Assembly (NCBI GenBank): GCA_013399855.1
Contig: VXAY01005267.1
Location: forward strand, 376,448 to 440,447
Direction: 5' to 3'
Length of the DNA stretch: 64,000 nucleotides
From: Oxyruncus cristatus
Lineage: Eukaryota; Chordata; Aves; Passeriformes; Cotingidae
Positions 38,831-52,439 of this stretch are shown here, in pieces. Positions within the stretch are counted from its first letter, which is position 1. The number at the start of each line of letters is the position of its first letter. Under the pieces are notes generated by a model. The model made no database searches and was not told the origin of the DNA. It worked only from the letters and a program-made list of their open reading frames with translations. A program made the position numbers and the translations under genes.

Positions 38831-38985
38831 CACAGAATCGTATAAGCTTGAAGTGTTCTCAAGAAGTCATCCACTGCAACTGCTGCTCTGAGCAAGTCCA
38901 GTAAGATCAAGTTGCCAAGTCAAGTACTGAGTCTCTCCAAGGATGGATTAGGTACATAAACACATTTTTTGGCAACTGACTACAG
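38831..38985 (-). mobile_element. old CR1 LINE 3'-end fragment (sense on minus strand)
   Basis: The landmarks in order are TCACAGAATCGTATAAGCTT (for TCACAGAATCATAGAATCAT), CTGCTCTGAGCAAGTCCAG, TAAGATCAAGTTGCCAAGTC, CTGAGTCTCTCCAAGGATGG, and a decayed TTTTGGCAACTGACTACAG (for TCTGGGCAACCTGTTACAG). It holds only the first roughly 150 bases from the element's 3' end and has no open frame. The divergence is high, so this is an early insertion comparable to the one at 19446. Confidence 0.7.
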
Positions 38986-41900
38986 AATGAAATAGCATAA
39001 CAAAATACCCTGCCTTAGTTTCAACTGCTCTCACAGCCCAGTATAAAGAGTACGAGATGTGCACAGCATCAAGTCAACAATTCTGTAATATGGTAGAGTA
39101 GTTCAAGACTCAGTGTTAGATCTGACATTCATTTAGTGTTCAAAATTAAATATCACTCATTTACCGTCTTTGGCTTGCCATTAGCATCGATAACTTTATT
39201 AATATCTTCTAGTAAATTTTAATTCAGTATTTATTAAAACAAATTTATTGAGCTGTTGAGATATCGTGCTGAGACAGATCTGATTTACGCAAAATCCTTT
39301 AAACTAGTAAAATCATTATATGTAATTATTAAATCTAATCATTGTAATAGAGACTGGCCCTCTTGGCTGTCTTAGACTCTGGAGAATTACTTATTACAAA
39401 ATAACTTTAGATTGTATGCCCTTGTCTTTCAAGATATAGACAGGAAAAAAAATCTATTTCCTAAGTTAAATATTCTTTCCTTAACTCTGTAATGAGCATT
39501 CATAGAGAATGTTCTTATAAAGTGCTGTTCATTTATCTCTGGTGTGTGTGGGGAGATGACTTGTGGCTTTCAAATGTGATCTACTTTGTATCCTGAATCA
39601 CATTTTAAATTTGAAATACCTTACCCTATTTAGAAAAAATTTCTATTTAAATTGTTTTAGTATAGGAAAAATCTATATAGCGAGGATGGCATCTGCAATA
39701 TTCTGCAATATACAGTGGCAATGGTTTTCCATAGGAAATATTAGTGGTTATTTCTTGGTTGAGAAGATAAGCAAGAGCTGTATTAAAAAGGCAGAACTAC
39801 TGGTATGGTTTCTGGTAGCAGGTGCAATTTGCTGTGATTGCAGACATTACAGTCATTTCAAAGCTGGACCTAATTTTACTTTGCTTTATACTGAATGAAC
39901 ACAAGGAGCTCCTTACCTTCATCCTTCCTAGAGGTTTCTGTTCTTCTGGCTTAGAAAATTTTCCAGAAGGCTGTTTTTTGAATTGTGAAGAATAAAGGCA
40001 AGGAAATTACAAAAGGTAAAAGAAAAACACAAAATAGCCACTGTGGTGCTGACTTTTTTCCTACCTTCCTCCTACCCTTCCTCCTTTCATAGCTCTACCT
40101 GCCTATACTGGAGGTGTCATACATAAGCTCTGAACTTGCTTGAACTCTGATGAAAACTTACCATCTTCTGAAACATTTTCCATGGACCAGTCCCTCCCTA
40201 AGAGCTGAGCCACTTGAGCCTTGTGAGTAGATCTCTTAACATGGCCTAATGAATAGCCATCGAAGCTTAGAATAGACTTTCCTCCTGCGTCATCATGGTA
40301 ATTGGAGTGTGGTAGTTGTCATGCTGCAGCTCTTTTAGTACAGTGCAAATGTGATTGCTGAAAGCTTTTGAATCAGAAGTACTTTGGGTTGCTCGGAAAT
40401 ACTTGGACTTATAATTCCAGGACTCCAAGGGTTTCAGAACAGGAGTTTGTCCTCACCCCACTAGAGAAAAAAAGATATTCTGTGAAATTCTTCCCTATCT
40501 TTGAAGCATATGGAAGAAAAATATCTCATGGGGTTGTGTTATTTCAGTGTCCTTTACCATGGAAGAGTAAAAGAGTTTTTAATTTCTTTTTACTTTAAAA
40601 GAAGTCAGTTGCAACTTCAGACTATCAGATGTTAGTATTTATAATGAAGCTACAGAGTCAGCTCTATCAAGCCAACTTTAAGTACAATAGAATACATCAT
40701 CTCCCCTACATATGTGGATATACTTGCCATTATAATGAGTGGGAGTTTTAATTTATGACAAAATGGATATAACTACCTTAAAAAAGAGAATTAGGACTAT
40801 AAATGTTTTTCTAGCAGAGATTTAAGAATAAATATAAGATCTATTGTGTTAAAGACAATGAGAGAAGCATTAAAAAATATTTAATAATGTATTGTTAGGG
40901 ATTATTCAGAAGATTAAGAATTGAATACCAGTCTCCTAGACAAATGTCCTGACCATTTTGCTGGCCTGTCTTTTATTATGATCTCTCTCTCCCTATCTTA
41001 CTTTTTCCCTTCTCCTCACATTCTCTTCTTTGCTTGGTCATACTGGATTTGGGAATAAAATTGCTTTGAATCTAACATGTATTGAAAATTTATATTTTTA
41101 TTCATAGTCATCCTCTAACTACAAATACATTATCAAAATTATACCAGGTATATTTTAAACATGATAAGGCCATAATCTGCTACGTTCTTTTTCATTTTAA
41201 AAGGAAGAGTTAAGCAATTGGAAACAACAGAAACTGCCCATTATCAGACCCGAGATTCTACTAAACTCTTGCACAGGGTTGAATTTTTCATCCCAGGCTG
41301 TAAGCGACTTTCACTGCTTTACTCAGTTAACCACAGGACATCTTTTCTTTTGACCACAAAATTATTTTTCTGGTCTCATATGAGTATTTCGGGTCTTGTG
41401 CAATTATGGATTAGATGTGTCCTCATGGAAGTAAGTGCCTGGAGTAGTTTGATGTTTTGCTTCCCATCAGCCAGAGAATAACACCTCATCAACTCTGGCA
41501 GAAAAAGAGAATTGTGAACCTTTCTCATGTATGTAGCATGAAGCTCTGAACTTTGCTTCAGCTGAGGTCCTGTGACCTTTCTGTTTATGCGAGCGGTCAT
41601 TACACTGAAGTAGCTTAAGTGTATTAATTCAGTGCAACCTACAGCTAGAGGCGGGAGTGTCTAGGAAAAATCCCTAAAACTGCTTCAGCCATTTGTGAAG
41701 CAAATGTATGCCTAATCCCTACACCAGGGCGCACATCCCTGCACTTATGCAGATTGTAGACAGTGGAAATAATTGTCTACTTTTCCTTTCCTCTCCCCTG
41801 TCCTGTCTGAACATGGAGAAGCAGCTTGCATTCATGTTTTTCTGGTTGTTTTAATAGGAGACAGAGAGAGTAGACATGACATTTTGTATTTCTCTGCCAA

Positions 41901-44099
41901 GGTCTGTAGATGTGGTGGAAACTCTTCATACCTTCTCCTAACATCCTTCCAAAGCCATGGAGCAAACAAGGGCACACAGAGCAGGTTCTGTGTGTCAGTT
42001 GCAGAACCCAGCCTTAATAACAGTAAAGCTTTCCATGCATAAATGGTTCCAGAGTAAAATATTAATGTGTATTACTGTGAATAATCCAAAAATGTCATCC
42101 TATGACCTAAGAAAGCAGCTTCTCAGTAGTTTCCTGGCCTTCTGTAGCATCAGAACAATTGCTGTGCTAAATAGAAAAGATGAAGTACTGTTTTGTGGTC
42201 TCTAACCCCAGGTTTTCTGCCTCATGACACAAACCTTGCGGGGTAAATTACTATGCAAAATGCTGCTGTGATGAAATGCCACTTGTTATATAGTCATTAC
42301 TGATGACTTGTAATACAATCTTTAAAAAATGGCCAGGCTATATTGCCTATGACTTCTCAAGCCGAAAGTTTTTATGGGGTGTGCTCAGTCCCCATGGTGC
42401 TACCACTTTCAGCCCAAGAAATATTGTAAAATCAGAATTTTTCAAAAGACTCCTAAGATATTTCAGAAGCACTTGATTTCAAAAAATTGTGTTACCCAGT
42501 TTCAGAGCACAGGTCTCCTTTCAGATGATTCAGGTTGAAACACACAGCCACAGGCCACTATCAGTGTTGTTGTCTCAGTCCAACCATGGCTGTGCTGCTT
42601 GAAGCCAGTACTAAAGAAGGCAAAGTCCCTCTTCTCTCAGGTGGTGGAGGCCGTGCAGGACTGAAATCTTCTTCCTGTCCCAACATAATAATTAAACGAG
42701 GACTTTTGGTTATTACATCTTCAATATATGTGGAATGCAGAGTCACCTGTTACACCACCTACTGCCACATAAGAAAGAATATGTCACCATGACTATTCAT
42801 GGCCTTCCAAGTAAAATTCCATATTCAAAGTTGTCTGTTTCTTTAAAAAAGGTGTATTGCCTCTGCCTTGTCAAACGCTGTCAAAGTTCCTCTGCCTCTG
42901 AGTTAACAGTACATGCCCTTAAAAAAAAGCTGCTCTCCTGCAGCGCAAGGACATGAGAGGATTGTGATCATACTTCCTTCTTGAGAGCATTGAATGGTGG
43001 GTGCGAAAGAAAGGAAGAGAAAGGAGAGAGAAGACTTTAAACCAGCTGTAGGTTTAGGCTGAGCCTCATGGTATGGGAATGTCTGCAGCAAAACACCTGA
43101 AAAAGATATGTGGATGAGTGTTTGAGCCAAAATCAGAATGTGTCCTACCCTTAGGCCTCCCAACCTGTGCACTCAATTATTCTTACCCACAGGATCCACT
43201 CCTTTCTCTCTGCAGGTGATGTTTCCACTTACAGTGGCTCTGTGATCAATGTTCACTTGTGCTTGTCACTGGCTTTCCAGTCCTTCATCACTCTGACACC
43301 AAGTAATCTCCTTCGTGGTTCAATCTCATCTTTTCCCTTCCCTTGCCTTCCCTTGCCTTCTCTTTTCCTTTCTTTGTTTGTCCTGCAGGTTAGCAGCCCC
43401 TGCAAACGACAAGGAGCATTCTGAAGTTGCTTGGTTTGCAAAGCAGCTGCCATCACAGCAAGAAAAAAAAAAGTTTCTATTTCTTCATTGGTGTTGTTCC
43501 CAGGACCGTATAAGGATCCTCTGCAGAAGTGAGGAAGGAAGGTCAGCAGCTAACACTGGCCAGGCATTTTCCAAAAGAACTTGGAAGTCTTTCTCTGTTC
43601 ATCAACAAAAGGCCAACGGAAATCAGGAAGTTCCAAAGCTGCCTCATTTCCTGCCAGCTCGCCTTCCTTGCTGTTCATCATCCATGTGTCTGGCTGACAG
43701 GGTACCAAGTGCCTGGTAGCACTGCCTGTCCAGCAGGAGGGCTCTCAGATATGAACAAGTCTAGCACAAGAAGTAACTCCAACTCTCTACCATACATCAA
43801 AATAATTTTTTTAAAAACTACCTTGTCTTGCTTGTTGTTAAACTATAGTCTCATCTACGGATTTAAAGCTACTTTGAATTTAAAATAATCCCCTTCATTG
43901 CCTTTTTATTTCCCAAATACTGCTTCTTACAAGAAAAAAAAACAACCAAACAAACAAAAAACATTTCTCTTTTTTACCTGCTCCTTGGTGCCAGTAAGAG
44001 CAACTGGAAGTCCCCTTCTACCCCCTAGATTCTCAGAGGCAGTCGCACCAAGCATTGGGTGCACACATGTGCTGTGCCTGTGATGTGCATTCTAAGTAT
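38986..44099. other. non-coding unique DNA with pyrimidine-rich patches
   Basis: No exon or element recognised. There are pyrimidine-rich patches near 40055-40093, a purine patch near 43003-43040, a CT-rich tract at 43328-43379, and an A-rich patch at 43930-43966. Overlapping frames at 43315-43888 partly derive from the CT-rich tract and open at GTG, so they are not supported as a gene. Confidence 0.5.
43328..43379. repeat. CT-rich tract with CCTTGCCTTC units
   Basis: A pyrimidine-dominated stretch that includes a short repeated decamer, CCTTGCCTTC, twice in tandem within 43341-43360. This is simple-sequence DNA. Confidence 0.85.
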
Positions 44100-44228
44100 T
44101 TTTAGAATTTTGTTAATAGGGACTCACATAAAGCAGTTGCATTCCTGTTTATTTAGTTATGGAAAAATTGGGTCAATTCCTTTTTCAGAGCACTGAAAGT
44201 TTGAAGACTTTGCTTGTAAAAAGCATCT

Positions 44229-44250
44229 TTACTTTACGCCAGTAAAGTAA
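44229..44250. repeat. perfect 9-bp inverted repeat with 4-nt loop
   Basis: Arm TTACTTTAC (44229-44237), loop GCCA, arm GTAAAGTAA (44242-44250). The surrounding few hundred bases (44100-44420) contain no open frame and several TAAT/ATTA words. It could be a dyad protein-binding site or chance. It is AT-rich and would fold weakly. Confidence 0.9.
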
Positions 44251-47200
44251 CAAGATATTTTAGGTTATATTGACTATTTATATCTGTTTATTTTATTAAT
44301 ATTGTTAGTACGGCTTGTGAACAGTATGGGTTCATCACTCGGATATGAAGCTAGAGCTCAGTTTATTTTTAAAGTATATTAATACTCTAGAGATAAATCA
44401 GATCAAAGAAAATTCTTCTTGCAGACTATCTGGTTTTGGTATCTTGCTGTGCTTCAAAAAAATTCTTGCAAAAAAAGGTTATATTATGTTGAAAAAATTG
44501 AACAAAAATTGATGCAAGATCTGATACCTTAAAAAGTCCTCAAATACTCAGACTACCTTGCCTCCAGGATACCCACTCTTGACAAAATAAAGTGTGACCA
44601 GATGCCCTGATAAACATACATTTTAGTAGTAAATAAACAAGTTCTCTTGCAGTCAGCTAGGGAACTAATTTCCAGCTGCTTGTTTTCTTATAACAGCTGA
44701 ATAAATACATTCTTGGTACTATAATACCTTCAGCAAGAAAATGATTACACAATAACTCAAGACCCAGATATACTCCTTCTGCTGTTGTTTATCTGAAAGC
44801 GGGTGGGATATGGTTCAGGTATGTCTCAAGAATTTAATCAAACCCTTTAGATGAGGGATCTAAGCTGAGAAAAAACTCTCTATTGGGAAGATGTAATTGG
44901 GATATTTCCCTTTCATTATTATATTATAAGTGTATTGTAGGTGACCGATTTAATGGGACTGAACTGGAAACAGAAAATGAAATTCAGTATATGAAGATGC
45001 TAGAAAATAATGAAGACTTTGAAAGATGGAGTTCTGCGATAGGGTTTCTTATTGTGATCTCTAAGGGCATCATACTTCCTCAAGTAAAACATTTTGTTCT
45101 TCTGTTTCCTGGGGCTTGAACTTTTAGCTTTTCCAGTTTTCCAAAGTGCATAATTATCTTTACTCCTTGTTAACTCTATGATCATTGCTACTATTACTGC
45201 TGCAGTATTAGTCTTCATTTTCTCAGCAAAATAATCAGGAATGTAATCTTTTCATCCTTACAGGAATTCTATGCATTAAGACCACTCTCCACCTCTTCAT
45301 GTAATAAAAAAGCTGTGCAAAGTGCACATTGCAAATTTTAGTGTTTCTTTTATAATGCAGATGCCTAAATTTACAGTTTATTCTTCAGAGGCATAGCATG
45401 TACAGTCAAGTCCCTCTTCTAGCACTGCACTGACAACACAGCATTTGCAATTATTCAGCTGTACCTGAACTAATATGGCCTTGCTGAAATCATAAAGCTC
45501 AGGTAATGAGGTGTCCTTTGGCCTTCACTTGACCAAGATCTAGGGTTTTCTTGTAGAGCCATTTTCCAAGGTGGTCATGCTGGACTTAGAAGGTAAAAGG
45601 AAGTTTCTTAACCATTATCTAGAGATCTGGGTTACCAATTTTTTTTAATCTATTCTGCCTACAGCTAGAAGTGAAAACACTTTGATAAGTAAGTGTTACC
45701 AAGCTCTAGTCACATTTTCTTCTCACATATCGAGTGAGAGAGCACACCTGACAGCAAGTGCTTTGTTCATGCTGGGCACTGTCAAGCATCACCAGACTCT
45801 GGGGACCACTCTATTGCACAAGTCACTCAACCAAGAGCAGATGCCTAGAGACTTCCTAAGCAATAGTGTTACCATTAACAGTCCTTACACAGGACTTCTT
45901 TCAGACATTTCTGTTTTTCTTATTGTAGCTTGCTTTTCACATCTTTCTTAACATTTTCAATAAAGAATTACTGTGACCCTCCAGCCATTTGCTGTCACTC
46001 ATGTTGTCAAAAGTAAATGTGCCTGACCAAGGCACAGTGAAATCAGTCTTGGTGAGACCTAAAATACTTAAGGTGGATCCAGCCCAGTTAACCTGAGACA
46101 TCTAATGGTAAGTTATTTAAACTTGGGTTAGCTGTTGAGAAATAAGAAGCAACACCAGATAGTTATGTAACTAATCCTGTAAATTATTGGGAAAAATTAC
46201 CTTCGTTAGTGTCTGTTTCTGTCCATTGACCAGAGAGGAAGGCAGGGTTTAGGCTTAGGCAGTTGATTGATAGATGTATAATGTGAAGTAAAATGAATCA
46301 CACTAGTGGTGGTTACAGCCAGATTACCTAGTTTGTATAGGTCATTGCTTAAAATGCAAACGCCTGCCCTCAGCATAGTGAGTCAGCCGGTCTAAGATAT
46401 AAATGGGGAACCTAGTCATCCTATATATAGATGTATATATGGCATAGTGTGAAAACTCAGTACCTCTGAAGAATGATTCATAAGACTAAGTGTGTTTTCA
46501 TGTCTCCATTAATCATGGGCCTTAAACACTTCTGTAGACTGGCTTCAGTGCACGTTAAACATAGAGGTGCCCTGAGCCAGCCAGTGCCAAAATCTAGATG
46601 ATACTGCCCAGATTGACATTGCTAAGCCTTCTTTTGAAGAAATATTTGGGATAGTAGTGTCACCAAAGGAAATGAAAACATGAAGTTCTAGGCTTTTTCA
46701 CTTTGAGCAAGTTTAAACAGATAGACTTAGAGTCATAGTCCCTCAGCTGTCACTTAAAAATACTGAGTGTCCTCATCAGTGATAAAGCCATGTACCCTCT
46801 TGATCATTTGGTTTATCCCTTCCTGGAAAATATTACACATCAAGAGAAAGGTTAGACAATTGTGCAGTCCTAGTCTTCTCCACCAATTTTGCTCAGGACA
46901 AAGGACCCTAGAAATGTTGTGACTTAAAAGGTGTATATTGGTTTATTTGTTAAGGTTTGGTAAGTGATCAAAACCACTCACTGAGACATGGACTGAATTT
47001 GACTCATAAGTCTTAGGTTTCGACAAGAAATTCCATGAAACATTCAATAAAGACTTCAAACTGTGCTTTCTCCTCAAAATGGGTGACTCGCAAGTATCTT
47101 CACCTGGTGTTCTTACACTACTTCATAGAGTAAAATTGAAACGATAAAATGAAAGAAGAAATCTGTTCTGATAAGCTTTAAGGAACAGATGTCAGTGTCG

Positions 47201-48360
47201 AGAAAACAGTACTTCAGAGGATTTGGCCCATAACATAATGAAAGTTTTAGTTCTTTATTCTGCTTCATATTTACTGTTGGACACTAGGGGACAAGGTAAA
47301 TAGAAACGTAAAAACCATTCAAAAACTTGATATGCCAGCAAAACAGACTGTAATGCAAACGTGCATACACAAGTTTAAAATTAGACTTCCTATATCATAG
47401 GTATAGCATACAGCATAGCAAATCCATTCTCAGAGAGACTTACCTTGAAAAAAAAATCAGCTTATTTAATTAGATTTTAAAAGTGAATGAGTGAGAAATA
47501 ATAGGCCTGCAATAAGAATAGACAATTAACTTCTTCAGTATTACTAGAATATGCAAATTATGATAGACTTGTAAAAAAATGTGAACTCTGAAATGTCTGA
47601 GTGGCATATCACCTTTCTATAACTTGTTCTCATACATGCAAATGTGTCTTTCACCCAGCAGGCTAATGGATGGCATCAGTTTCTCCTTAAATAACTTGGT
47701 GATTTTGAACACAACAGTTCACCTGCCACATTGTGAATGCAAAATAAACAGGGTCAGGATGGAAATTATGAATCATTGGTTCCATCATTTGCAAGCCGAC
47801 TCAAGTTGAAAACCAAATGCATTTAGCATTGACTCAGACTGGAGCTTCCTGACTCAGTGTGTGTACATGCAGTGAGAGGAAATCCTATTTAAAAGTAAAC
47901 CTTCTAAAAAGCAGATTAATCTCAGCAAGATTTCCTGTGACAGAAAGGTGGAAGTAGCTCTCTCAATTTTATTTTTACACTTTTTTTTTTTTTGAAGGAT
48001 TGGGCTGTCTTTGAGTGAAAGACAAAAAGTGATCTCAGATTTAACAAGTGAATTGTTCATTGGGCTTTATGTTTTCTTTGTGTTCAGGTGGGTGAATGGA
48101 AAGTGTGTCTCAGCACAACAAAAGGGGATGTAATTTTTAAATGCCTCTTCACAATCAAGGAATAAAATGTTAAGTTCTTACTTACTAAAAATAAATGTAG
48201 CAAGACACCTTTTAACTGGTAGTAACATTTTTTAGGTAAACCCTTTGATTTAATCTTACACTGCTTAGAAGTGGTAATACCAATGGATGTATCATATTCA
48301 TTCACAAGACAAAAAAGATAGAATAATAAAATGGAAATTAAATAATAGAAGGACCTTTGT
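44251..48360. other. non-coding unique DNA, nothing recognised
   Basis: No element or exon recognised. A short frame at 45682-45951 is followed within about 10 bases by AATAAA, but no upstream exon, retrocopy body or downstream tail supports a 3' end. A CTCF-like word (CACTAGGGGACA, 47282-47293) has two departures from the consensus and is not called. An AT-rich TATATA patch lies near 46421-46440. Confidence 0.5.
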
Positions 48361-48366
48361 TAAAAT

Positions 48367-48520
48367 ATTTGGGCCTAATCCAGCATATAACGTACTCAAC
48401 AGGAAGGATATCATTGCAATACTGCATAATATATTCGTAACTTTGCAATGAATTATTGGCCAAATCCTGAAAACACTAGCAACTTTTCATGAGTGAACAG
48501 TCCTTTTCAGATAAATAAAT
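48367..48520. repeat. possible ancient tetrapod DNA-transposon (hAT-type) remnant
   Basis: The phrases GGGCCTAATCCAGCA (48371 onwards), GGCCAAATCCTGAAAA (about 48458) and AACTTTTCATGAGTGAACAG (about 48481) resemble wording found in very old non-autonomous repeats shared by reptiles and birds. The match is from memory and discontinuous, so this is a weak call. Confidence 0.2.
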
Positions 48521-51500
48521 ATATTTATAGTCGTAGGATCTAGGTCAGAATTCATACCTTTGTGGTATATCTGTGGATCTCCAGGGTTGTCAGAGCAACT
48601 CAGCAAGCAAAAAAACCTTTGACATATTCACGTAGGGTTTTTTGGGTTTTTTTTGAAGGGGCCTATTTACATTACTGAAACAGTCCTGTATTTATCTAAT
48701 CTGTTGCAGTTAATAGATAAATATGTCCCATGTTTCCCAATGAGCTAGCAATAGAAATTTTATTGCCTTTCAGCACTATATAGATGCCAGCAAATCCAAA
48801 TCTCATTTGAAACAGCTTTTCACTGTTCTGAATTACCTACGGTAATATTCTTCTCTTTTCACTTTAGCCACACACAAGTTAAGCAAAACACCTGAGACAG
48901 TTGTCTAGGCTTCCTTTATCATCTACCGGGAGAGACAGGCAATCTCCAAAGAGCAATACCTCCCTCTTGTTTTAGTTATCTATTTTAGGATGAACTAAAT
49001 CACATGCTAGAGGTTTTCTCCATTGATGATAAAAAGTCTAGAGATTTAGCTCAGGTGCTTAACTATTAGACAGAAAAAGATACTAAGACAAGGAAGACAC
49101 TGCCTTAAACACTCAAGAACACTACATTTATATTTTAAACTCTCTTTCCTTAATACAAAATGATGCTTTTATAAAGAAATATAAAAAAAAGATCAGCTAG
49201 ATGCTGAATTATGATAGTTGTCCATTTATTAAAAGTGTAAACAAAAAACAAACAGCGCAAAACAAACAAACAAATAAAGGCTGAACCTCTAAGGTTTTGA
49301 GTTTTGAAAGGGGATGTTTTTGAGCCAGTCTGATGTAACCACTCAAAAATAATGTGTTCTGAAGATGCATTGAGAAATAAAACATCAAAAGACACTAGGA
49401 AGCATTAATTCTGTTGTGCAAGAGATCAAGATGATTCTGTTCATCTGTGTTCCAGAACTATAAACACAGAGCACTGGAGCAGAGTTAGCTAGGGACTGCC
49501 AGGGCAATGAGAGAGAAGAGGGTTTGTCTGACAGGAGTTCAGACTAAGAAAACAAAGTTGAGAGGAATTGTGTTTGTTGTATGGGGGCAAGAAGAGATTC
49601 AGAAGAGCTATTTTAAGCTATTTTAAGCTAAAGAACGATGCTGGCACTACAATACTCTAGTATAAGTTGTGCAGGAATAAATTGCTCTGGAAATTAAAAC
49701 AGTCAGAACAATGATGTTTTAAAACAGCCTTCCAATCAAAATACAGGCAGAAACCTTAGCTGTTTTTTTTTATATGATGTCTGGGGCTTTGATGCATGGG
49801 ATAATCAGACATGGTGCCTACAACAGCTGAGGAGCAGACTCCATGTCCTGGCACAGACAGCTATCCAGAAGTCAGTGGTACCAAATCCTGCAGACAGCTC
49901 CAAGGATAAGAATACAGCCAGAAGATCCTTCCTAGGCATCTGATTCCAGTGAAGGCTTTCAGACAAAAACATGATAAAGTGAAATATTATTAACCATCAC
50001 AATTAATTCCCCTATTGAATCCAAAAGGCTCATGTTAAACCCCAAAAACATTAGAAAATGGAATCACATCAAATAAATGAGATGTTATTTAACTCCTAGA
50101 TTGAGGTTGAAGGCTGCTGCCTTTATGATTTTACTCTTTTCCATGGGTACTTATGATAGCAGGTCTTGAGTGTCATCACGTGCGCTGTCTCTTTAGGCCT
50201 GTGCTCCCCGATTATTACAATAACAGAGCTGAGTGTGGCAGGATTCCATATCAGAATGATAGCTGGGCTGTTTTTTGCTGTACATGTGAGAAGCCATGAC
50301 CTAGGACTGATCTTCTAATCACATGTTTGTTGGACATCATCTTTAGTTTCTAAACCCTCTTAAGCTCAGGGTATATCTGATCAGAACTGTCTGTCTGTTT
50401 ACATGTCTTCAGCAGTTGTGAATGTATGTTGTGGGGTTGAACCTAAAACAAAAGTCCTTATGAACAAACACTGAGGCCATGTGCCCATGACTGAAAGCAT
50501 TCAGTTCAGGATCTACAATTATTATGTAATAGTTCAGGGTCTTCCTTCTCTTACTGTCTGTGACCTCTCATTTGGTAACATAAGCAAGCAATGTTCTGGA
50601 AAGTGGAAAAAGCCATCACTTGTCACCACACTCCAGAAACATCCTGAAAAAAAGGATTTGAGCAATACAGTTGGGTTTGTTTATTTTTACCCACAGATCT
50701 TTGTCACAACCCTGAGGCAAACATTGCTGTGTCATAGCCAAGAGTACCGCATGTGACAAACATATCCTGAAGTCTGAACATGGTTAAAAGGTGATATTGC
50801 CAGTAGGCTTCAATAATCAGTAGTAACTTTGACTTAATTGCTTGCTTAGTATGTCTACCATGGAGGTTGGGCATAAGATGATTATTTTTGAGGCCTTTTC
50901 CTTGACTGGGCAACAAGGTAGTTATACACAGGAAGCCAGTAGGCTTTAAATTCTCTTGAATATTGCCAGATTTATACTAATGCAGATACAACACAAGAGC
51001 TGAGGTCACAGCTACTCCCCTGGGAAGAAGCCATCTCTACATGCCTCAGCAAGCTGTTCAGATACTTGTCAGCCTTTGACTAATATTTCAGCTCTACTCT
51101 GGGATCTCATGTCACTTTTCTCCCTTCAGGGAAGCAGCAGTCAGGCTGACTAGCCGTAAAAGCAGGTGCACTTCAATCTAACATGTCAACATCTAAGCAC
51201 AGAAGCTGAACCAATTTATATTCTTCTGTTAAAAGTTTACAGTCTACTTAGCACTGATAAGAGAATGATATTTTAAAATATCCATACATTTTATTCTTTT
51301 TGATGGAAATATATCAGCACCATTTTTCCATAACAGCATCCTACTAGGCATTATGCTATTAATACTATTATTACACAGTACTTCTGGCCAGTAAGGTTCT
51401 AGCAGTAAAGTACTGGCCAGCAGAACAAAAGAAAAAGAAAAAGCAATTTAATCCTTTCCTCGGAGATTGCGTATACGGGCCACAGAGATGTGATCGATAG

Positions 51501-52439
51501 CGATCACAGGCTCCAGGTGACTGAAATGAGGCTTGTGGTTGACTTGTGCATTTTAAAGCAGTGCAGCAGATTAAACACAGGTCCTCCAATAGAACACATA
51601 GATGAAGAAGCTAAATCTTTATACACTTGAAGAACTTGGCCTTCAGCACTGTACTGGTGATTTAGTGAGGATCTATGGCTGCTTTCGGCTTGATTTTCTC
51701 AGGAAACAAAAATATTCAGCTACCCTTTCAACCAGTTCACCATTCTCCTGGAGCCCAAATATTTTCTTACCGTGGATCCAGGATAGCCACAGCCCTGCCT
51801 GTTGTTTTGCCATTCAGATTTAAGGGAGGAAGTTATTGCATTTAGCCAGAGCCAGAGGTAATCTGTTGAGAACAGGGGACACTGATGTAGGAACCCAGGT
51901 TTCACTCACTGCTTTGTTTATTCTTCCTTGTTCTTTTGAAGAAAATGAACTAAAAAGTTTTTCCAAAGCCTTGATGACTTTTTTGTTTGCTTAGCCTTGG
52001 ATAGCCTACACTTATTCTCTTCCTTGAATTTGCTGGCAGAGATGGATTAGGTATTTTTAAATATAAACACTAGGGAGAGATAGGTTGGGTGAGTTTACAT
52101 CCTAGTGGAAAAAATTCCACTGAAGTAAACAAGTGGGGTTTGCTCTAAGGTGGTTTTGGAGATAAACTATACAAGGAGAAGAGCTTGGAATGGAGTACAT
52201 GCAGCTGTTCCAAATTTTTATTAAAATATAGCAAGCTGTTTTCCCCAGGAGCCATCTTGTTATTAAAAGTCAGCCCAGGTAAAGCAAGAACAATTACATT
52301 ATCTTGCTTATTTTTTATGTTGAGTGAGTTAGGGCATCAAGTGGAGAATCAAAAGGCACAAAACCATCTTGAGGTCTTGCAGGAATTGCCATGTTAACTG
52401 CGTCTTGTCAGCAAGGTTTTAATAACAGTGAGGTTAATA
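48521..52439. other. non-coding unique DNA, nothing recognised
   Basis: No transposon or exon recognised. An A/C-rich patch lies near 49245-49277, and a tandem decamer at 49606-49630 is listed separately. The short frames at 50481-50916 and 51371-51905 overlap on opposite strands without any recognised motif. Confidence 0.5.
49606..49630. repeat. tandem 10-bp repeat
   Basis: AGCTATTTTA is repeated in direct tandem and followed by a partial third unit (AGCTA). This is a small slippage duplication. Confidence 0.93.

Noticed and set aside
39015..39060. CTGCCTTAGTTTCAACTG resembling sense-strand MIR
   Set aside because: The following bases do not continue as MIR; the resemblance is too short.
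43310..43325. GGTTCAATC-type words considered as tRNA T-arms (also near 61682 and 62000)
   Set aside because: No matching acceptor, D-arm or internal A-box at the required spacing.
43315..43888. Overlapping open frames of 134 and 119 codons
   Set aside because: They partly translate a CT-rich simple repeat, the first opens at GTG, and two different frames cover the same DNA without any domain.
45682..45970. Short frame followed by AATAAA, considered as a 3' terminal exon
   Set aside because: AATAAA is frequent by chance in AT-rich DNA and nothing upstream supports a transcript.
47282..47293. CTCF-like word CACTAGGGGACA
   Set aside because: Two departures from the core at informative positions and no supporting structure.
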